64,000 nucleotides of DNA from an uncultured Myxococcales bacterium (GTDB lineage Bacteria; Myxococcota_A; UBA9042; CAIXZC01), in assembly GCA_903895725.1 (NCBI GenBank), contig CAITUV010000060.1:1-64000 (forward strand), in the 5' to 3' direction. The notes under the pieces were generated by a model, which was not told where the DNA came from, ran no database searches, and saw only the letters and a program-made list of their open reading frames with translations. The first letter of the stretch is position 1. The number at the start of each line of letters is the position of its first letter. Positions 46,301 through 55,631 of the stretch are shown here, piece by piece. A program made the translations under genes and the position numbers.

Positions 46301-47187
46301 CGAGAGACCTGCGCGACCTCAAGTTCGGTTTCGAGGTCCGGGAGGATGGCCTGAAGCGTGAAGCCCCCGCCCGAGCGGCCGACTTCGACAAGCTCTCCGG
46401 GGCGTTCAAGCACCGCCCGCCCACGGATCGGGGACGGGCAATCATCGTGGGCGAAGGCCCCGACTTCGTCCCCCTCAGCCAGATTTCACCCTGGCTCGTT
46501 CTGGCGGTCACCACGTGCGAGGACGGCAGCTTCTTCAAGCACTCCGGCTTCAACGAGTTCCAGCTCAAGATGTCGATCATACGCGACATCGAGAAGGGAC
46601 GCTTCGCCCGCGGGGCAAGCACCCTCTCCATGCAGCTCGTCAAGAACCTCTTCCTGACGCACGAGAAGACCGTGGCCCGGAAGCTGCAGGAAATCATCTT
46701 GACCTGGCTCCTCGAGAAGGAGGTCCGCAAGGATAAGCTCATCGAGGTGTACCTCAACATCATCGAGTGGGGGGAGGGGGTTTACGGCATCAAGCAGGCT
46801 TGCGATGTGTACTTCGGCGGAATTCCGCCGTCCGCTCTCAACCCTGGACATGCAGCGTTCCTGGCCAGCTTCATCCCATACCCCAAGCCGTTCCACCGGC
46901 GCTTCCGGGAAGGCTTCGGCTCGGAGGAACGCAGCAAGAGCTGGCTCAAGTGGTGGGACCGACGCCTGAAGATCGTCAAGCGCATCGTGCGAGCCATGGT
47001 GAACAATTGCCAGAAGCTGGACGGGAAGTGTCCGGCCGACGTGCCTTACTGTCGAGTGCTCGCCAACACCTGTGCGAATAACTTCGAGCTGGTCAAGGCC
47101 GACAATCTCAAGAGCCTGGATGAGCTGTTCCGGCCTCGCGAGCCGGCCGAGCTCGGAGACACGGGTAACCCGGAGCTGGAGCTATAG
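43354..47187 (+). CDS. AsmA/TamB-like periplasmic region fused to GT51 peptidoglycan transglycosylase domain
   Basis: N-terminal TM NWFVLVTGLLALVVLVAGLGWWSW; long beta-repeat region; C-terminal TTCEDGSFFKHSGF, RGASTLSMQLVKNLFLTHEKTVARKLQEIILTWLLEKEVRKDKLIEVYLNIIEWGEGVYGI (GT51 motifs). Confidence 0.87.
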   Translation: MAAEEKKQKSSFEKQKGFWRSNWFVLVTGLLALVVLVAGLGWWSWVPGKVRSVVADLEQGMSRILGTTVTHSEVKLEGIDQLTIRSFSVGEEASPLVVLDELVVRFDPFAFTEGLPTVVVIQGSGVHLTPVRNSDGTDNFSQVIRSVVAYLERERNKEGGERSRLAALLRQTPTVILDGVEVRLLLEDGDQRTPLIELLGGSFKAENPNLSSSERAYRIDATFLADSGKAHAELKADVDIGQRSVQASADFTPYLPLQLEENLAELRTVRYRSGEFLEVDFGKLAVANVLGNPSRLEDAIRRLAELAGREPPTALNLPDWSVDKRIDALLQKASPVLARLSYPPDKAKAYAGQLMGLARRIAAQFLADADGEFLVLDSGRIFYLLVPASREEPLQRVKLSLRKGAKGRLDAQLEHRQGTDDFKGELSLVSPTELFQVSADGVVDGDRITGRVSLSASLEDPKLRLAGTLSYDAGKWGGTFQGQLRSEQPPLAVDATLAFGASGMTGTVKGELLIPELLLVHEMSASVRPQGWEADLDATLLLPIGGESLQFKGTVDSALGIRRFQLTSAGDVRIPLDGHDLLVNKLRMGRDGVVHVEDLAVVRTGEERNRARLRVTDLAVELTLKGKELVDRLQELDFGQPPLQLASALVGGVEIVEPVFIVTQPPRLSEPVGDEGPGDELSDKISDNLEEGSAEAVVMAPSYRAALSRLVLGTGSALEKLVDVMTKAGDRFPLSRTVIKEGKLEYSDAVSQQDRLLTDLSHFNALVEKETRPGSTSGTFRVSASFSTAVGNEKEAEARLVAKVDLASGNLEGELSVDRLSLFAYRFLLPSWFSPSRLSFLEGARAALSYDREAGRVALYGQGRLSDFNIVSPHIASKAVEHLSVDLVAGEDAATGLQFDLNSRRLETLAPVRLAFGRIANLAVDFKVDAADADFPKFYARVSLPDMPMNDILASIPKALGSALEGLQLAGNLGFSLSIDGNSRDLRDLKFGFEVREDGLKREAPARAADFDKLSGAFKHRPPTDRGRAIIVGEGPDFVPLSQISPWLVLAVTTCEDGSFFKHSGFNEFQLKMSIIRDIEKGRFARGASTLSMQLVKNLFLTHEKTVARKLQEIILTWLLEKEVRKDKLIEVYLNIIEWGEGVYGIKQACDVYFGGIPPSALNPGHAAFLASFIPYPKPFHRRFREGFGSEERSKSWLKWWDRRLKIVKRIVRAMVNNCQKLDGKCPADVPYCRVLANTCANNFELVKADNLKSLDELFRPREPAELGDTGNPELEL

Positions 47188-47196
47188 GAGGCGTAC

Positions 47197-48690
47197 GTGC
47201 CCCGTTATTCGCAACTTCCGGGCCGACGGAAGATGACGAGTGCCCCCGGAAACCTCCGGCGACGCCTGGCGTGGGCTGGCTACTTCGCCATCTTCCTGTT
47301 CGTGGCTGCCTGCACCTACTGGCTGAGGGCGATTCTCCTCCCATTCGTGATTGCATTGATCATCGGCTACGTTCTCGGGCCCCTGGTGGCCCGCATGAAC
47401 CGCCTCGGCCTGCCGCGATGGGGCGGAGTCGTCCTCGTGTATGTGGGGCTCATCGGACTCATCTCGCTCTTCCTCACGTTCCTCCTTCCGGTCGTCAGCC
47501 GCGAATCGGGCAAGCTGGCCGAGCGCTTCAACGTGGTTCTCAAGGATGCCCCGCACCTCTACGAGCGAATCGAAGGCGGAATCGGGGATCTGGTCGACCG
47601 TATGGCCGGGGTCGAGACGCGCCCCGATGAATCCGTCGGGCTCGGGCAGGTCGCCTCTGACGACGAGTGGGGCTTCGGCCCGGCGGTCCAGAAGATCCCG
47701 TCCGTCATCCCTCCCGCTCTTCCAACCCTCGAACAGCTCGATTTCGGTGCCGGTGACGAGAGACTCGCCGAGGCCGGAATCCCCGAGCAGCCACGCATCA
47801 GCTCAGTCCGACTCGAAGGGGGCCAGGCCGAGCTCATTCCCATGCAGCGGCCTCGGTCCGCCCTGACCATCGAGCAGGTCAAGCCCGGCGTGTTCGGCGT
47901 CAACATCGGCACAGCGACCGTCGACGTCCGTGAGAGCGGCGAAGGAACCTATACCCTGGCCGCACGCGAGGGAGCGGGAGACGGGCCCGCCGGAAGCGAC
48001 CTCAAGGAGAAGGTCATCTCCTCCATGCGCAAAGGACTCCAGCAGTTTTCGGCCTCGCTGCTGTCCGGGTTCTTCACCTTCTTCCAGGGGCTCATCTCCG
48101 GTCTGATGAATGCGCTGGTCGGCCTCATCGTGGTCTTCCTCGTTGGAGCCTTCGTCATGATCGATGCTCCCAACATCGTCAACCGCATCGGCAGCGTATT
48201 CCCCCAGCGCTACCAGGCCGACTACCGTGAGCTCCTCGACCGCCTCGATGCAGGATTGTCCGGGGTGGTGCGGGGGCAGCTCCTCATCTGCCTGGTCAAC
48301 GGAGTCCTCTCCACCATCGGCTTCTTCATCTTCATCCCGGAATACGCCGTGGTGCTCGGAATCCTGGCCGGACTCATGAGCCTGATACCTATCTTCGGCA
48401 CGATCATCAGCTCGGTGCCGGCACTCCTCGTGGCGGTCACCGTCTCATTCGGACACGCGCTCGGCGTGCTCGCCTGGATCCTCGGCATCCACTTCGTGGA
48501 GGCCTACCTCCTCAACCCGAACATTATCGGTCGCCAGGCGCGCATCCATCCCATCCTCGTGGTGTTCGTCCTGATTGCGGGCGAGGCCCTGTATGGAATG
48601 AAAGGGATTCTCCTCGCTGTGCCCGCAATGTCCGTGGTGCAGACCCTCGTCCAGTTCGCCTACTCGCGGATCCGCCCCTACGTGCGTTGA
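47197..48690 (+). CDS. AI-2E/PerM-family permease
   Basis: LRAILLPFVIALIIGYVLGPLVARMNRLGLPRWGGVVLVYV; C-terminal FGTIISSVPALLVAVTVSFGHALGVLAWILGIHFVEAYLLNPNIIGRQARIHPILV. GTG start preceded by GGAGG. Confidence 0.88.
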   Translation: MPRYSQLPGRRKMTSAPGNLRRRLAWAGYFAIFLFVAACTYWLRAILLPFVIALIIGYVLGPLVARMNRLGLPRWGGVVLVYVGLIGLISLFLTFLLPVVSRESGKLAERFNVVLKDAPHLYERIEGGIGDLVDRMAGVETRPDESVGLGQVASDDEWGFGPAVQKIPSVIPPALPTLEQLDFGAGDERLAEAGIPEQPRISSVRLEGGQAELIPMQRPRSALTIEQVKPGVFGVNIGTATVDVRESGEGTYTLAAREGAGDGPAGSDLKEKVISSMRKGLQQFSASLLSGFFTFFQGLISGLMNALVGLIVVFLVGAFVMIDAPNIVNRIGSVFPQRYQADYRELLDRLDAGLSGVVRGQLLICLVNGVLSTIGFFIFIPEYAVVLGILAGLMSLIPIFGTIISSVPALLVAVTVSFGHALGVLAWILGIHFVEAYLLNPNIIGRQARIHPILVVFVLIAGEALYGMKGILLAVPAMSVVQTLVQFAYSRIRPYVR

Positions 48691-49841
48691 ATCCGGTCGA
48701 TGACGTCGAGCACGCGCCGCAACAAGAACCTCCCGCCCACGCGACCGACGAACCGGAGATCGGTTACCAGAAGAAGATGGGCCGCGAGGCGTCGCTGAAG
48801 CGTGTCCCTCCCCAGCCATTCCGGAAAGAAGCCCTCGCGCCACGCCGACAGGAGGAATCTCGACGCATCCCGTCTCACCCGCCCCGTACTCAGTCCGGCA
48901 AGCAGCCCCCCCGGAAGCCGCGTGCCGAACAGCTCGACGCAGGCCGACAGCATCAGTCCCAGGGCCCCATCCAGCTTCTCGCAGCGGGCCGCCGCCAGGG
49001 TCTCCCCGACGTCATCGGTTGCCCCGTTCTCCACCAGCAGATGCACGTCCACCAGGCTCTTGAGCGGAATGTTGAGGGCATGCTTCAGCGCATGGGCGGC
49101 CGCCACCAGCAGCTGCTGCCGCAAAGGCGGAAACAGCAGCCGCTCCCCCAGCTCTGCGGCCGGAAGCGCCCCATTCGCCAGCGCCGCGTAGGAGAGGGTA
49201 GGGCGGTGATTCTGATCCACTGCCCGATGGAGCTCGACGTGAAATCCGTCCTGCCACACGGTCACGTGGTGGCCGTGCCTCATGGACCAGGCACGCTCCG
49301 CTACCGGCAGGTGCAGCGTCCAGCCCCTGTCAACGAGCGCCCCCACCGCCCCCCGCACCTGCTCGGCAGGAAGCAGAAGGTCGAGGTCGGCTGCGGCACG
49401 AAGCCATGGAGAGGGGTACACCTGGTATCGCAACGCCCCTCCCTTGAGGACGATGCCCGGAGAAATCCCCGCTGAGCCCAGCACCTCGGCCACTCGACGC
49501 GTCCGCTGCTCCCAGAGCAGGAAGGCATGGAGCGAGGCCTCCCGCGCCCGGGCCAGCAGCGCCGCCACGCGCATCTCGGCGAGCCCACCGAGCCGCTCCG
49601 CCGGGCCAGTTCCCCCCTCGAGCAGCCTGGCCAGGTTGCCGAGCACGCAGAAATCCACGCCGTGGCGCCAGGCGTCGTCCAGCAGCTGCGGACCGGAAAT
49701 GGTCCGCACGGGATGAAATCCTGCGTCCGACTCCGTACGCCGGGTGAGCCGCTGTCTCAAGAGATCGAGGTTCTGGTTAGGAACGGCTGCCGCCGCCAGA
49801 AGAGGATCGAGCGGTCTGCCGTAAAAAGAGTGCTCGCTCAC
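48678..49841 (-). CDS. nucleotidyltransferase-family protein (NTP_transf_5-like)
   Basis: GIVLKGGALRYQVYPSPWLRAAADLDLLLPAEQV...DGFHVELHRAVDQ...HALKHALNIPLKSLVDVHLLVE. GTG start overlaps the upstream stop (GTGA). Confidence 0.72.
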   Translation of the reverse strand: MSEHSFYGRPLDPLLAAAAVPNQNLDLLRQRLTRRTESDAGFHPVRTISGPQLLDDAWRHGVDFCVLGNLARLLEGGTGPAERLGGLAEMRVAALLARAREASLHAFLLWEQRTRRVAEVLGSAGISPGIVLKGGALRYQVYPSPWLRAAADLDLLLPAEQVRGAVGALVDRGWTLHLPVAERAWSMRHGHHVTVWQDGFHVELHRAVDQNHRPTLSYAALANGALPAAELGERLLFPPLRQQLLVAAAHALKHALNIPLKSLVDVHLLVENGATDDVGETLAAARCEKLDGALGLMLSACVELFGTRLPGGLLAGLSTGRVRRDASRFLLSAWREGFFPEWLGRDTLQRRLAAHLLLVTDLRFVGRVGGRFLLRRVLDVIDRIQRT

Positions 49842-51781
49842 GGGGTTCCGGAGCGCGTGCCCGCCTCCGCCGCAGAGGTGGGACCTCCCGCTGCCGGGGC
49901 ACCCTCAGTGGCCGGGGCGGAGCCTCCCGCTGCCGGGGCACCCTCAGTGGCCGGGGCGGAGCCTCCCGCTGCCGGGGCACCCTCAGTGGCCGGGGCAGAG
50001 CCTCCCGCTGCCGGGGCACCCTCGGCAGGGGAAGGTGCAGGCATCGGACCGAATCGATCGCCGGGCGCTGCAAACAGGAGCACGTGCGGAAGCACGGGAA
50101 CCCACTGGCGGCAGCGCCCCGACATGGCGTAGACCGTGCATCGATACCGGAGCATGTCGATCGCAGAGACCACCTTTTCCATGGGGGTGTCCCACGCTGC
50201 GCTGAACTGGACGCCGTACCCCGAGGCCTGCCCCAGGTAGTGATAGAGCCGGTCAGGCTCGGAGAGGGGAACGTCCACTGCAGTGATCACGGTTCCGTCC
50301 GGAGCACGGAGCACGACCCGGAACCCCGCCCCCTGCAGAAACACCTGTGGAATCAGCGGGGTAGGGGCGACCAGGGCCGACTCCCCGGTCAGGCGGCCGC
50401 GGCCATCCACGTCGTCATCGGCTTTGGCGGCGGTGTCACCGACCGGAGGAACCACGCGATTGGGCGGAAACACGACTTCGGTGGTCTCGGAGGCGTCAGA
50501 GCTGCGCACATCGGACTCTGGCGTCCCTTCGTCGGCAGAAGGGGCTCCGGTGTCGGCCGAATCGAGTCCGGCCTCCTCCCCCGGCACGTGGAGAGCTACG
50601 GAAAGGGGAGGAGGAGCCTGACGGCCCAGAAGGACGGGATGCTCGGCAGCAAGCCGGTTGATATGCTCCACCAGCTGAGTGGCAGCCAGGCGCCCCACCT
50701 CGGAATCCTCGGCGGCCCTGTCCCACATGACGTCCGGAGGGAGGCAGGACGGCATCGCCGGATCCTCCAGCCCGGCGAAGGTCTCCGGGTACAGCGATGC
50801 CGAGTAGGCCAGGAACGCATACGGGAAGTCCGTCGACTGGACCTTCGCCTCCTGCTGCCACCACTCGTCGCCGAGGAGATGGAACTTGGGGCGCTGGATC
50901 CGGTCGAGCCTCGGCGAAGGCAGCGGGATGTAACTGAGCGAGTCGTTCTCGTCCACCACCGCGAGCCGGGCCATGGTCAGATCCGCAAAACCCGCCGTGT
51001 GAATCAGCATGGCCAGGATACCGAACGGGACGTCCCGGTCCAGGGCCAGCGTGTATGCGTCGCACTCCATCAGCCAGGAGGCCGCCCGGTCGTCCAGCAC
51101 GGAGAGGTATCCGCTTCGCCCCTTCTGGAAGTACTGGAGCTGCTTGAGAAGAACGGGAATTACCAGCGGCTCCGAAGCGCTGCCCTCCTGTTCCCGGACC
51201 CGGTAGAAGACCGCCTCGCCTGTTCCGGTACCCTCTTCGCAAGGGCGTCCGGATTGGGTGGAGCAGACCACTTCCCCCACCCGGTAGTCGTTGACGAAGA
51301 TCTCTCGCTTGCTGACACTTACCACGATTTCCCGGGCGAACTCGGATAGTCCTGCGGCCGGGGGTCTCCCAATCGGCACGGTCAACGGCGACGTCCCGAC
51401 AATCCCGTCCAGGCTAGATCGCGAGTTGCCGAGCGGCACCCGGACGCCGTACATGGAAGTCAGGCGTTCCAGGAGCAGCCTCGGCCCCTCGTCCGTCGGC
51501 GCCCCCTCAGGCATTCCGGATTCTTCGCCGGGACGAGGGGATTCCTCCTGGGCAGGCCATTCCGAAGACTCCGGCCCCGGTTGCAGGGGCTCGGTTGCAA
51601 GCGGAAGGGCTGCCACCGGGCTGGCCGTCACCGGGCTGTTGGTCACGGGGCGCCCCCCCTTTCCCTGGCCCTGGACCGGCTGAGCCTTCCCGCTGGACTC
51701 TTCCGAATCCCCCTGGCTGCCCCCGGACGTGCAGGACACCAGCCAAAGCATCGATGCCAGAAACGCCAACCTGTATCCCAT
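49838..51781 (-). CDS. lipoprotein of unknown function with 13-aa tandem repeats near the C-terminus
   Basis: MGYRLAFLASMLWLVSCTSGG lipobox; C-terminal (GGSAPATEGAPAA)n. Internal start chosen (track ORF starts at 52381). Confidence 0.75.
   Translation of the reverse strand: MGYRLAFLASMLWLVSCTSGGSQGDSEESSGKAQPVQGQGKGGRPVTNSPVTASPVAALPLATEPLQPGPESSEWPAQEESPRPGEESGMPEGAPTDEGPRLLLERLTSMYGVRVPLGNSRSSLDGIVGTSPLTVPIGRPPAAGLSEFAREIVVSVSKREIFVNDYRVGEVVCSTQSGRPCEEGTGTGEAVFYRVREQEGSASEPLVIPVLLKQLQYFQKGRSGYLSVLDDRAASWLMECDAYTLALDRDVPFGILAMLIHTAGFADLTMARLAVVDENDSLSYIPLPSPRLDRIQRPKFHLLGDEWWQQEAKVQSTDFPYAFLAYSASLYPETFAGLEDPAMPSCLPPDVMWDRAAEDSEVGRLAATQLVEHINRLAAEHPVLLGRQAPPPLSVALHVPGEEAGLDSADTGAPSADEGTPESDVRSSDASETTEVVFPPNRVVPPVGDTAAKADDDVDGRGRLTGESALVAPTPLIPQVFLQGAGFRVVLRAPDGTVITAVDVPLSEPDRLYHYLGQASGYGVQFSAAWDTPMEKVVSAIDMLRYRCTVYAMSGRCRQWVPVLPHVLLFAAPGDRFGPMPAPSPAEGAPAAGGSAPATEGAPAAGGSAPATEGAPAAGGSAPATEGAPAAGGPTSAAEAGTRSGTP
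49884..50030. repeat. 39-bp in-frame minisatellite, about 4 copies
   Basis: Unit cctcccgctgccggggcaccctcagtggccggggcggag starts at 49884, 49923, 49962 and 50001 (last copy partial). Confidence 0.95.
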
Positions 51782-51811
51782 CTGCCCCCCCGGGGAAACT
51801 GTCACGGGCCG

Positions 51812-51840
51812 ATGGTAGCCCCCGGGTTCCAGGGTGTCAA
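51812..51840 (-). promoter_or_regulatory. putative promoter TTGACA-N17-TACCAT
   Basis: Reverse complement, upstream of CDS start 51781. Confidence 0.5.
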
Positions 51841-51881
51841 GCCACGCCCAGGACCGGGAACCGCGCCGCTTCGCCGGTAAC

Positions 51882-51910
51882 TTGACATTCCCCCGCCCCC
51901 ATCGTATGAG
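51882..51910 (+). promoter_or_regulatory. putative promoter TTGACA-N17-TATGAG with CCCCGCCCC in spacer
   Basis: Upstream of CDS 51959. Confidence 0.5.
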
Positions 51911-51958
51911 ACGCCGCGTCGCTGCTCCAGACACTCGTTCCGCAGCGAAGGAGGATCC

Positions 51959-53161
51959 ATGGATTCGAACCGCTACATGGAGTTGGAGAACAAGTACGGC
52001 GCCCACAACTACCATCCGCTCCCGGTCGTGCTGTCCCGGGGAGAGGGGGTGTTCGTTTGGGATGCTGACGGACGCCGCTACATGGACATGCTGTCCGCGT
52101 ACAGTGCGGTCAACCAGGGACATCGCCACCCCCGCATCCTGGCCGCAGCGGCCCGGCAGATGGAGCGCCTGACGCTGACCTCCCGGGCATTTCACAACGA
52201 CCAGCTCGGCCCCTTCTGCGAGGCCGTCGCCCGCCTCACCGGCATGGAGATGGTCCTCCCCATGAATACGGGGGCCGAGGCCGTCGAGACCGCGATCAAG
52301 GCTGCCCGCCGCTGGGGATACCAGGTTCGCAACATTCCGACCGACCAGGCCGAGATCATCGTCTGCGCGGACAACTTCCACGGACGCACGACCACCATCG
52401 TGTCCTTTTCAACCGAGCAGGCCTACACGCGCAACTTCGGCCCGCTCACCCCCGGGTTCCGGGTGGTTCCCTACGGTGATGCCCAGGCACTCGAAGCCGC
52501 CATCACCCCCAACACGGCAGCGTTCCTCGTCGAGCCAATTCAGGGGGAAGCGGGGGTCGTGGTCCCCCAGGAGGGCTACCTCGTCCGGGTGCGGGACATC
52601 TGCTCCCGCAAGGGCATCCTCTTCCTGGCGGATGAGATCCAGACCGGGCTCGGCCGCACGGGGCGGATGTTTGCCTGCGACCACGAGTCGGTGCGACCCG
52701 ACATGTACATCATGGGCAAGGCTCTGGGCGGCGGCGTGCTCCCCATCTCCGCTGTTGCCGCAAGCTCAGCCGTGCTCGGAGTCTTCGAACCGGGGAGCCA
52801 CGGGTCCACGTTCGGCGGCAACCCGCTGGCCTGTGCCGTGGCCATTGAGGCCCTCAACGTGCTCCGGGAAGAGCGCCTCCCCGAGAGGGCACAGGAAATG
52901 GGGATCCGCTTCCGGGAAGGCCTGCAGCCTCTGGTCGGCAACGGCGTGGTCGAGCTGGTCCGCGGGCGGGGCCTGCTGAATGCCGTCGCCCTTGCCTCCA
53001 ACGTCGGCGGTGCCCGCAAGTACACGGAGCGCCTGCTCCAGAAGGGAATCCTCGCCAAGGAGACCCACCAGACGATCATCCGCTTCGCTCCGCCCCTCAC
53101 CATCAGCGAGCAGGAGCTCGACTGGGCAGTCGACCGCATCCGGGAAGCCCTGGCCGACTGA
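51959..53161 (+). CDS. rocD: ornithine--oxo-acid aminotransferase
   Basis: [117 protein letters not shown]. Confidence 0.93.
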   Translation: MDSNRYMELENKYGAHNYHPLPVVLSRGEGVFVWDADGRRYMDMLSAYSAVNQGHRHPRILAAAARQMERLTLTSRAFHNDQLGPFCEAVARLTGMEMVLPMNTGAEAVETAIKAARRWGYQVRNIPTDQAEIIVCADNFHGRTTTIVSFSTEQAYTRNFGPLTPGFRVVPYGDAQALEAAITPNTAAFLVEPIQGEAGVVVPQEGYLVRVRDICSRKGILFLADEIQTGLGRTGRMFACDHESVRPDMYIMGKALGGGVLPISAVAASSAVLGVFEPGSHGSTFGGNPLACAVAIEALNVLREERLPERAQEMGIRFREGLQPLVGNGVVELVRGRGLLNAVALASNVGGARKYTERLLQKGILAKETHQTIIRFAPPLTISEQELDWAVDRIREALAD

Positions 53162-53187
53162 GCTCCTCAACCGACAACGAACTGCCT

Positions 53188-55521
53188 CTAGAGGAACTGC
53201 ACCGCATCGATCAGGATGGCGGTGACGTAGATCATGTCGCCCACGTCGGACACGGAGAACGTCACCGTGATCGGCTTGCCGATGAACGAGTCCGGCAATT
53301 GGTAGTAGGCCACGCTCCAGGGAGTCATCCACACGTCCCCCTGGTCGAACTTCACGTCCGCCTGCTCCAGCCCCACGTACTTCTTCCCGCAGCCAGCGCA
53401 GGCATCGGGCGGGCACAGGTCATCCACGGTCAGACTCAGGAGCTCCAATTCCTGAGTTCCGTTCGCGACGACCACGTGGAACTTGTCCTGGTAGATCGTG
53501 CCGCACCACTCCTTGAACTCCTCGGAGTAATGCTTCCACTTGAAGCCGATGAACTTCGCCGATGCCGGCGGGCAGAACGTCTTCTGGACCTTGCCCAGTT
53601 CAAGCTCGGAGAGGCCTGAGCCCACAAACGCCATGTACCACCCTTGCGGGGCCTCGGTCACCCCCATGTTGTGGATCACCTCGGCGTCGCCGTCGAGTGT
53701 CCAGCCGGCGAGCTGACCGGACTCGAATCCGTCCTGCCAGCAGCCGGCTCCGGTACACGTGCACCCCAACTTGCACAAGCCGTTCGTCGTGTCGCACGAT
53801 TGACCGGCCGGGCAAAATCCGCAAGCGCCGCCGCAGCCGTCATCGCCGCAGGACTTGCCGCCGCACTTGGGCACGCAGGCGACACACTGCCCCGCGTCCG
53901 AGCAGACCTGGGGCTTTACGCACGTGCCGCAGAACGTTCCGCATCCGTCCGGGCCGCACTGCTTCCCTGTGCAGCTCGGCGTGCACACGGACTGGCACTT
54001 CCCGTTCTGGTCGCAGAACAGGTCGTCCGGGCAGTTGCCGCAGAATCCGCCACAACCGTCCGGGCCGCACTGCTTGCCCGAACAGCTCGGATTGCAGCAT
54101 TCCGGAGTGAGCTTGGGCTTATGCTGGCACGCGTTGGCCACGCACAGGTCCTCCGTGCACGGGTCGCCGTCGTTGCACTGGAGCGCACCGGTGCAGCATC
54201 CGGCCACCGGCAGGTAGGTGCACCCTTTGGCCGGGTCGCAGCCGTCCTTGGTGCACGCGTTCCCGTCGTCGCAGGAGACTTCGGTCTTGCTGCACTTGTT
54301 GTTCTCGCATGCCGCCGTCACGCAGAGGCTCCCGTCCCAGCAGTCGCTGTCCGCCAGGCAGCACCCGGGGATCTTCGTGAACACGCAACCGGTGACCGCA
54401 TTGCACTGATCCTGGGTGCAGGGGTTCTGATCGGCGCAGGCCACCTTCTCCCACTGGCATTGGTTGGCACCGCACCACTCGATGGTACAGACATCCGCGT
54501 CGTCGCAGTCCGAGGCAACCAGGCAGCAGCCTTCAATGGGAATGAACTGGCACCCCTGTGCGGGACTGCACGAGTCCTGTGTGCACTTCGAGTCATCCTG
54601 GCAGGCGACGGGCACGTGCTGGCAGGAGTGCTCGGGCAAGGCACAGTGGTCGTAGGTGCACAGATCCGTGTCCGAGCAGTCCCCGTCCTCGCTGCAGCAC
54701 CCGGCAATGGGTGCGTGTGCGCATCCGGACACCGGGTTACAGGCATCGGTGGTGCAGAGGTCCGAATCGTCGCAGGAGACGGCCGCCCCCGGGATGCACT
54801 TGCCCGCCACACACTGGTCACCCTCGGTGCAGATGCTCCCGTCATCGCACGGCGTAGGAACGTTGAGGTGGTAACAGAGACCGGTTGCCCCGTCGCAAAG
54901 GTCTGCCGTACACGGGTTGCCATCATCGCAGTCGGGGAGCGTCCCGGTACACACCCCGGCCTTGCATGAATCATCGGTCGTGCACGGATCCTCATCGTCA
55001 CACGGTTCTCCATTGGGGCCCTTGACCTCGATACACCCGGAGCCGGGGACGCACTTGGCCACCTGGCACTGCGGAGCATCCGCACAGACGGTATCCTGGG
55101 CCGACCGGCACTCCATCAGCCCGGTCTCCTCGTCCAGGGAGCACAAGGAGCGATAGCAGGGCTCGAGACCGGTGGGGGGACAATCGGCATCGGTCTGGCA
55201 GGGCAGGGGGGGAACGTCCGGCTGGATGTCGAGGCTCCAGTCCGGCACCAACCATTCGCCCGAGAGGTCTGCCATCTCGCCCGAAGGTCCGTCGCCGGAC
55301 AACGAATCCGGCGGCACGACCGTGTCCTCCACTTCGAACGCCATCTGGTCGGGGATTGGCAGAAACCGGCCGGCCGGGACCCTCCCGGTACATGCGGGCA
55401 ACGTGTTTGCCACCGCCAGAGACAAGACCAGGAGCATGCCGAGACTCCAGGGCTGCAGGAAGGCTGAAGGCGCCCCCGGGCACCGCAGAAGAAGACTCGA
55501 GAAAGCGCTGCCGCGATTCAT
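53188..55521 (-). CDS. Cys-rich lipoprotein with two repeat types and C-terminal jelly-roll-like domain
   Basis: CDDGNACTKDGCDPAKGCTYLPVAGCC-type repeats followed by CGPDGCGGFCGNCP-type repeats; C-terminal DGFESGQLAGWTLDGDAEVIHNMG...VTFSVSDVGDMIYVTAILIDAVQFL. Confidence 0.82.
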   Translation of the reverse strand: MNRGSAFSSLLLRCPGAPSAFLQPWSLGMLLVLSLAVANTLPACTGRVPAGRFLPIPDQMAFEVEDTVVPPDSLSGDGPSGEMADLSGEWLVPDWSLDIQPDVPPLPCQTDADCPPTGLEPCYRSLCSLDEETGLMECRSAQDTVCADAPQCQVAKCVPGSGCIEVKGPNGEPCDDEDPCTTDDSCKAGVCTGTLPDCDDGNPCTADLCDGATGLCYHLNVPTPCDDGSICTEGDQCVAGKCIPGAAVSCDDSDLCTTDACNPVSGCAHAPIAGCCSEDGDCSDTDLCTYDHCALPEHSCQHVPVACQDDSKCTQDSCSPAQGCQFIPIEGCCLVASDCDDADVCTIEWCGANQCQWEKVACADQNPCTQDQCNAVTGCVFTKIPGCCLADSDCWDGSLCVTAACENNKCSKTEVSCDDGNACTKDGCDPAKGCTYLPVAGCCTGALQCNDGDPCTEDLCVANACQHKPKLTPECCNPSCSGKQCGPDGCGGFCGNCPDDLFCDQNGKCQSVCTPSCTGKQCGPDGCGTFCGTCVKPQVCSDAGQCVACVPKCGGKSCGDDGCGGACGFCPAGQSCDTTNGLCKLGCTCTGAGCWQDGFESGQLAGWTLDGDAEVIHNMGVTEAPQGWYMAFVGSGLSELELGKVQKTFCPPASAKFIGFKWKHYSEEFKEWCGTIYQDKFHVVVANGTQELELLSLTVDDLCPPDACAGCGKKYVGLEQADVKFDQGDVWMTPWSVAYYQLPDSFIGKPITVTFSVSDVGDMIYVTAILIDAVQFL

Positions 55522-55631
55522 CTCGGCACCTCGACGTTTCCGCATCTGACAGAAGGCTCGAAAGCCACGCCGGCAGCGATTCTACCGGAATCACCGACCG
55601 CGCTCAACTCTGCAAAGCCGGACGGCCGGGT

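Noticed and set aside
16211-53161. Arginine/ornithine-to-proline operon (proC and rocD)
   Set aside because: The two genes are ~35 kb apart in unrelated contexts; no operon evidence.
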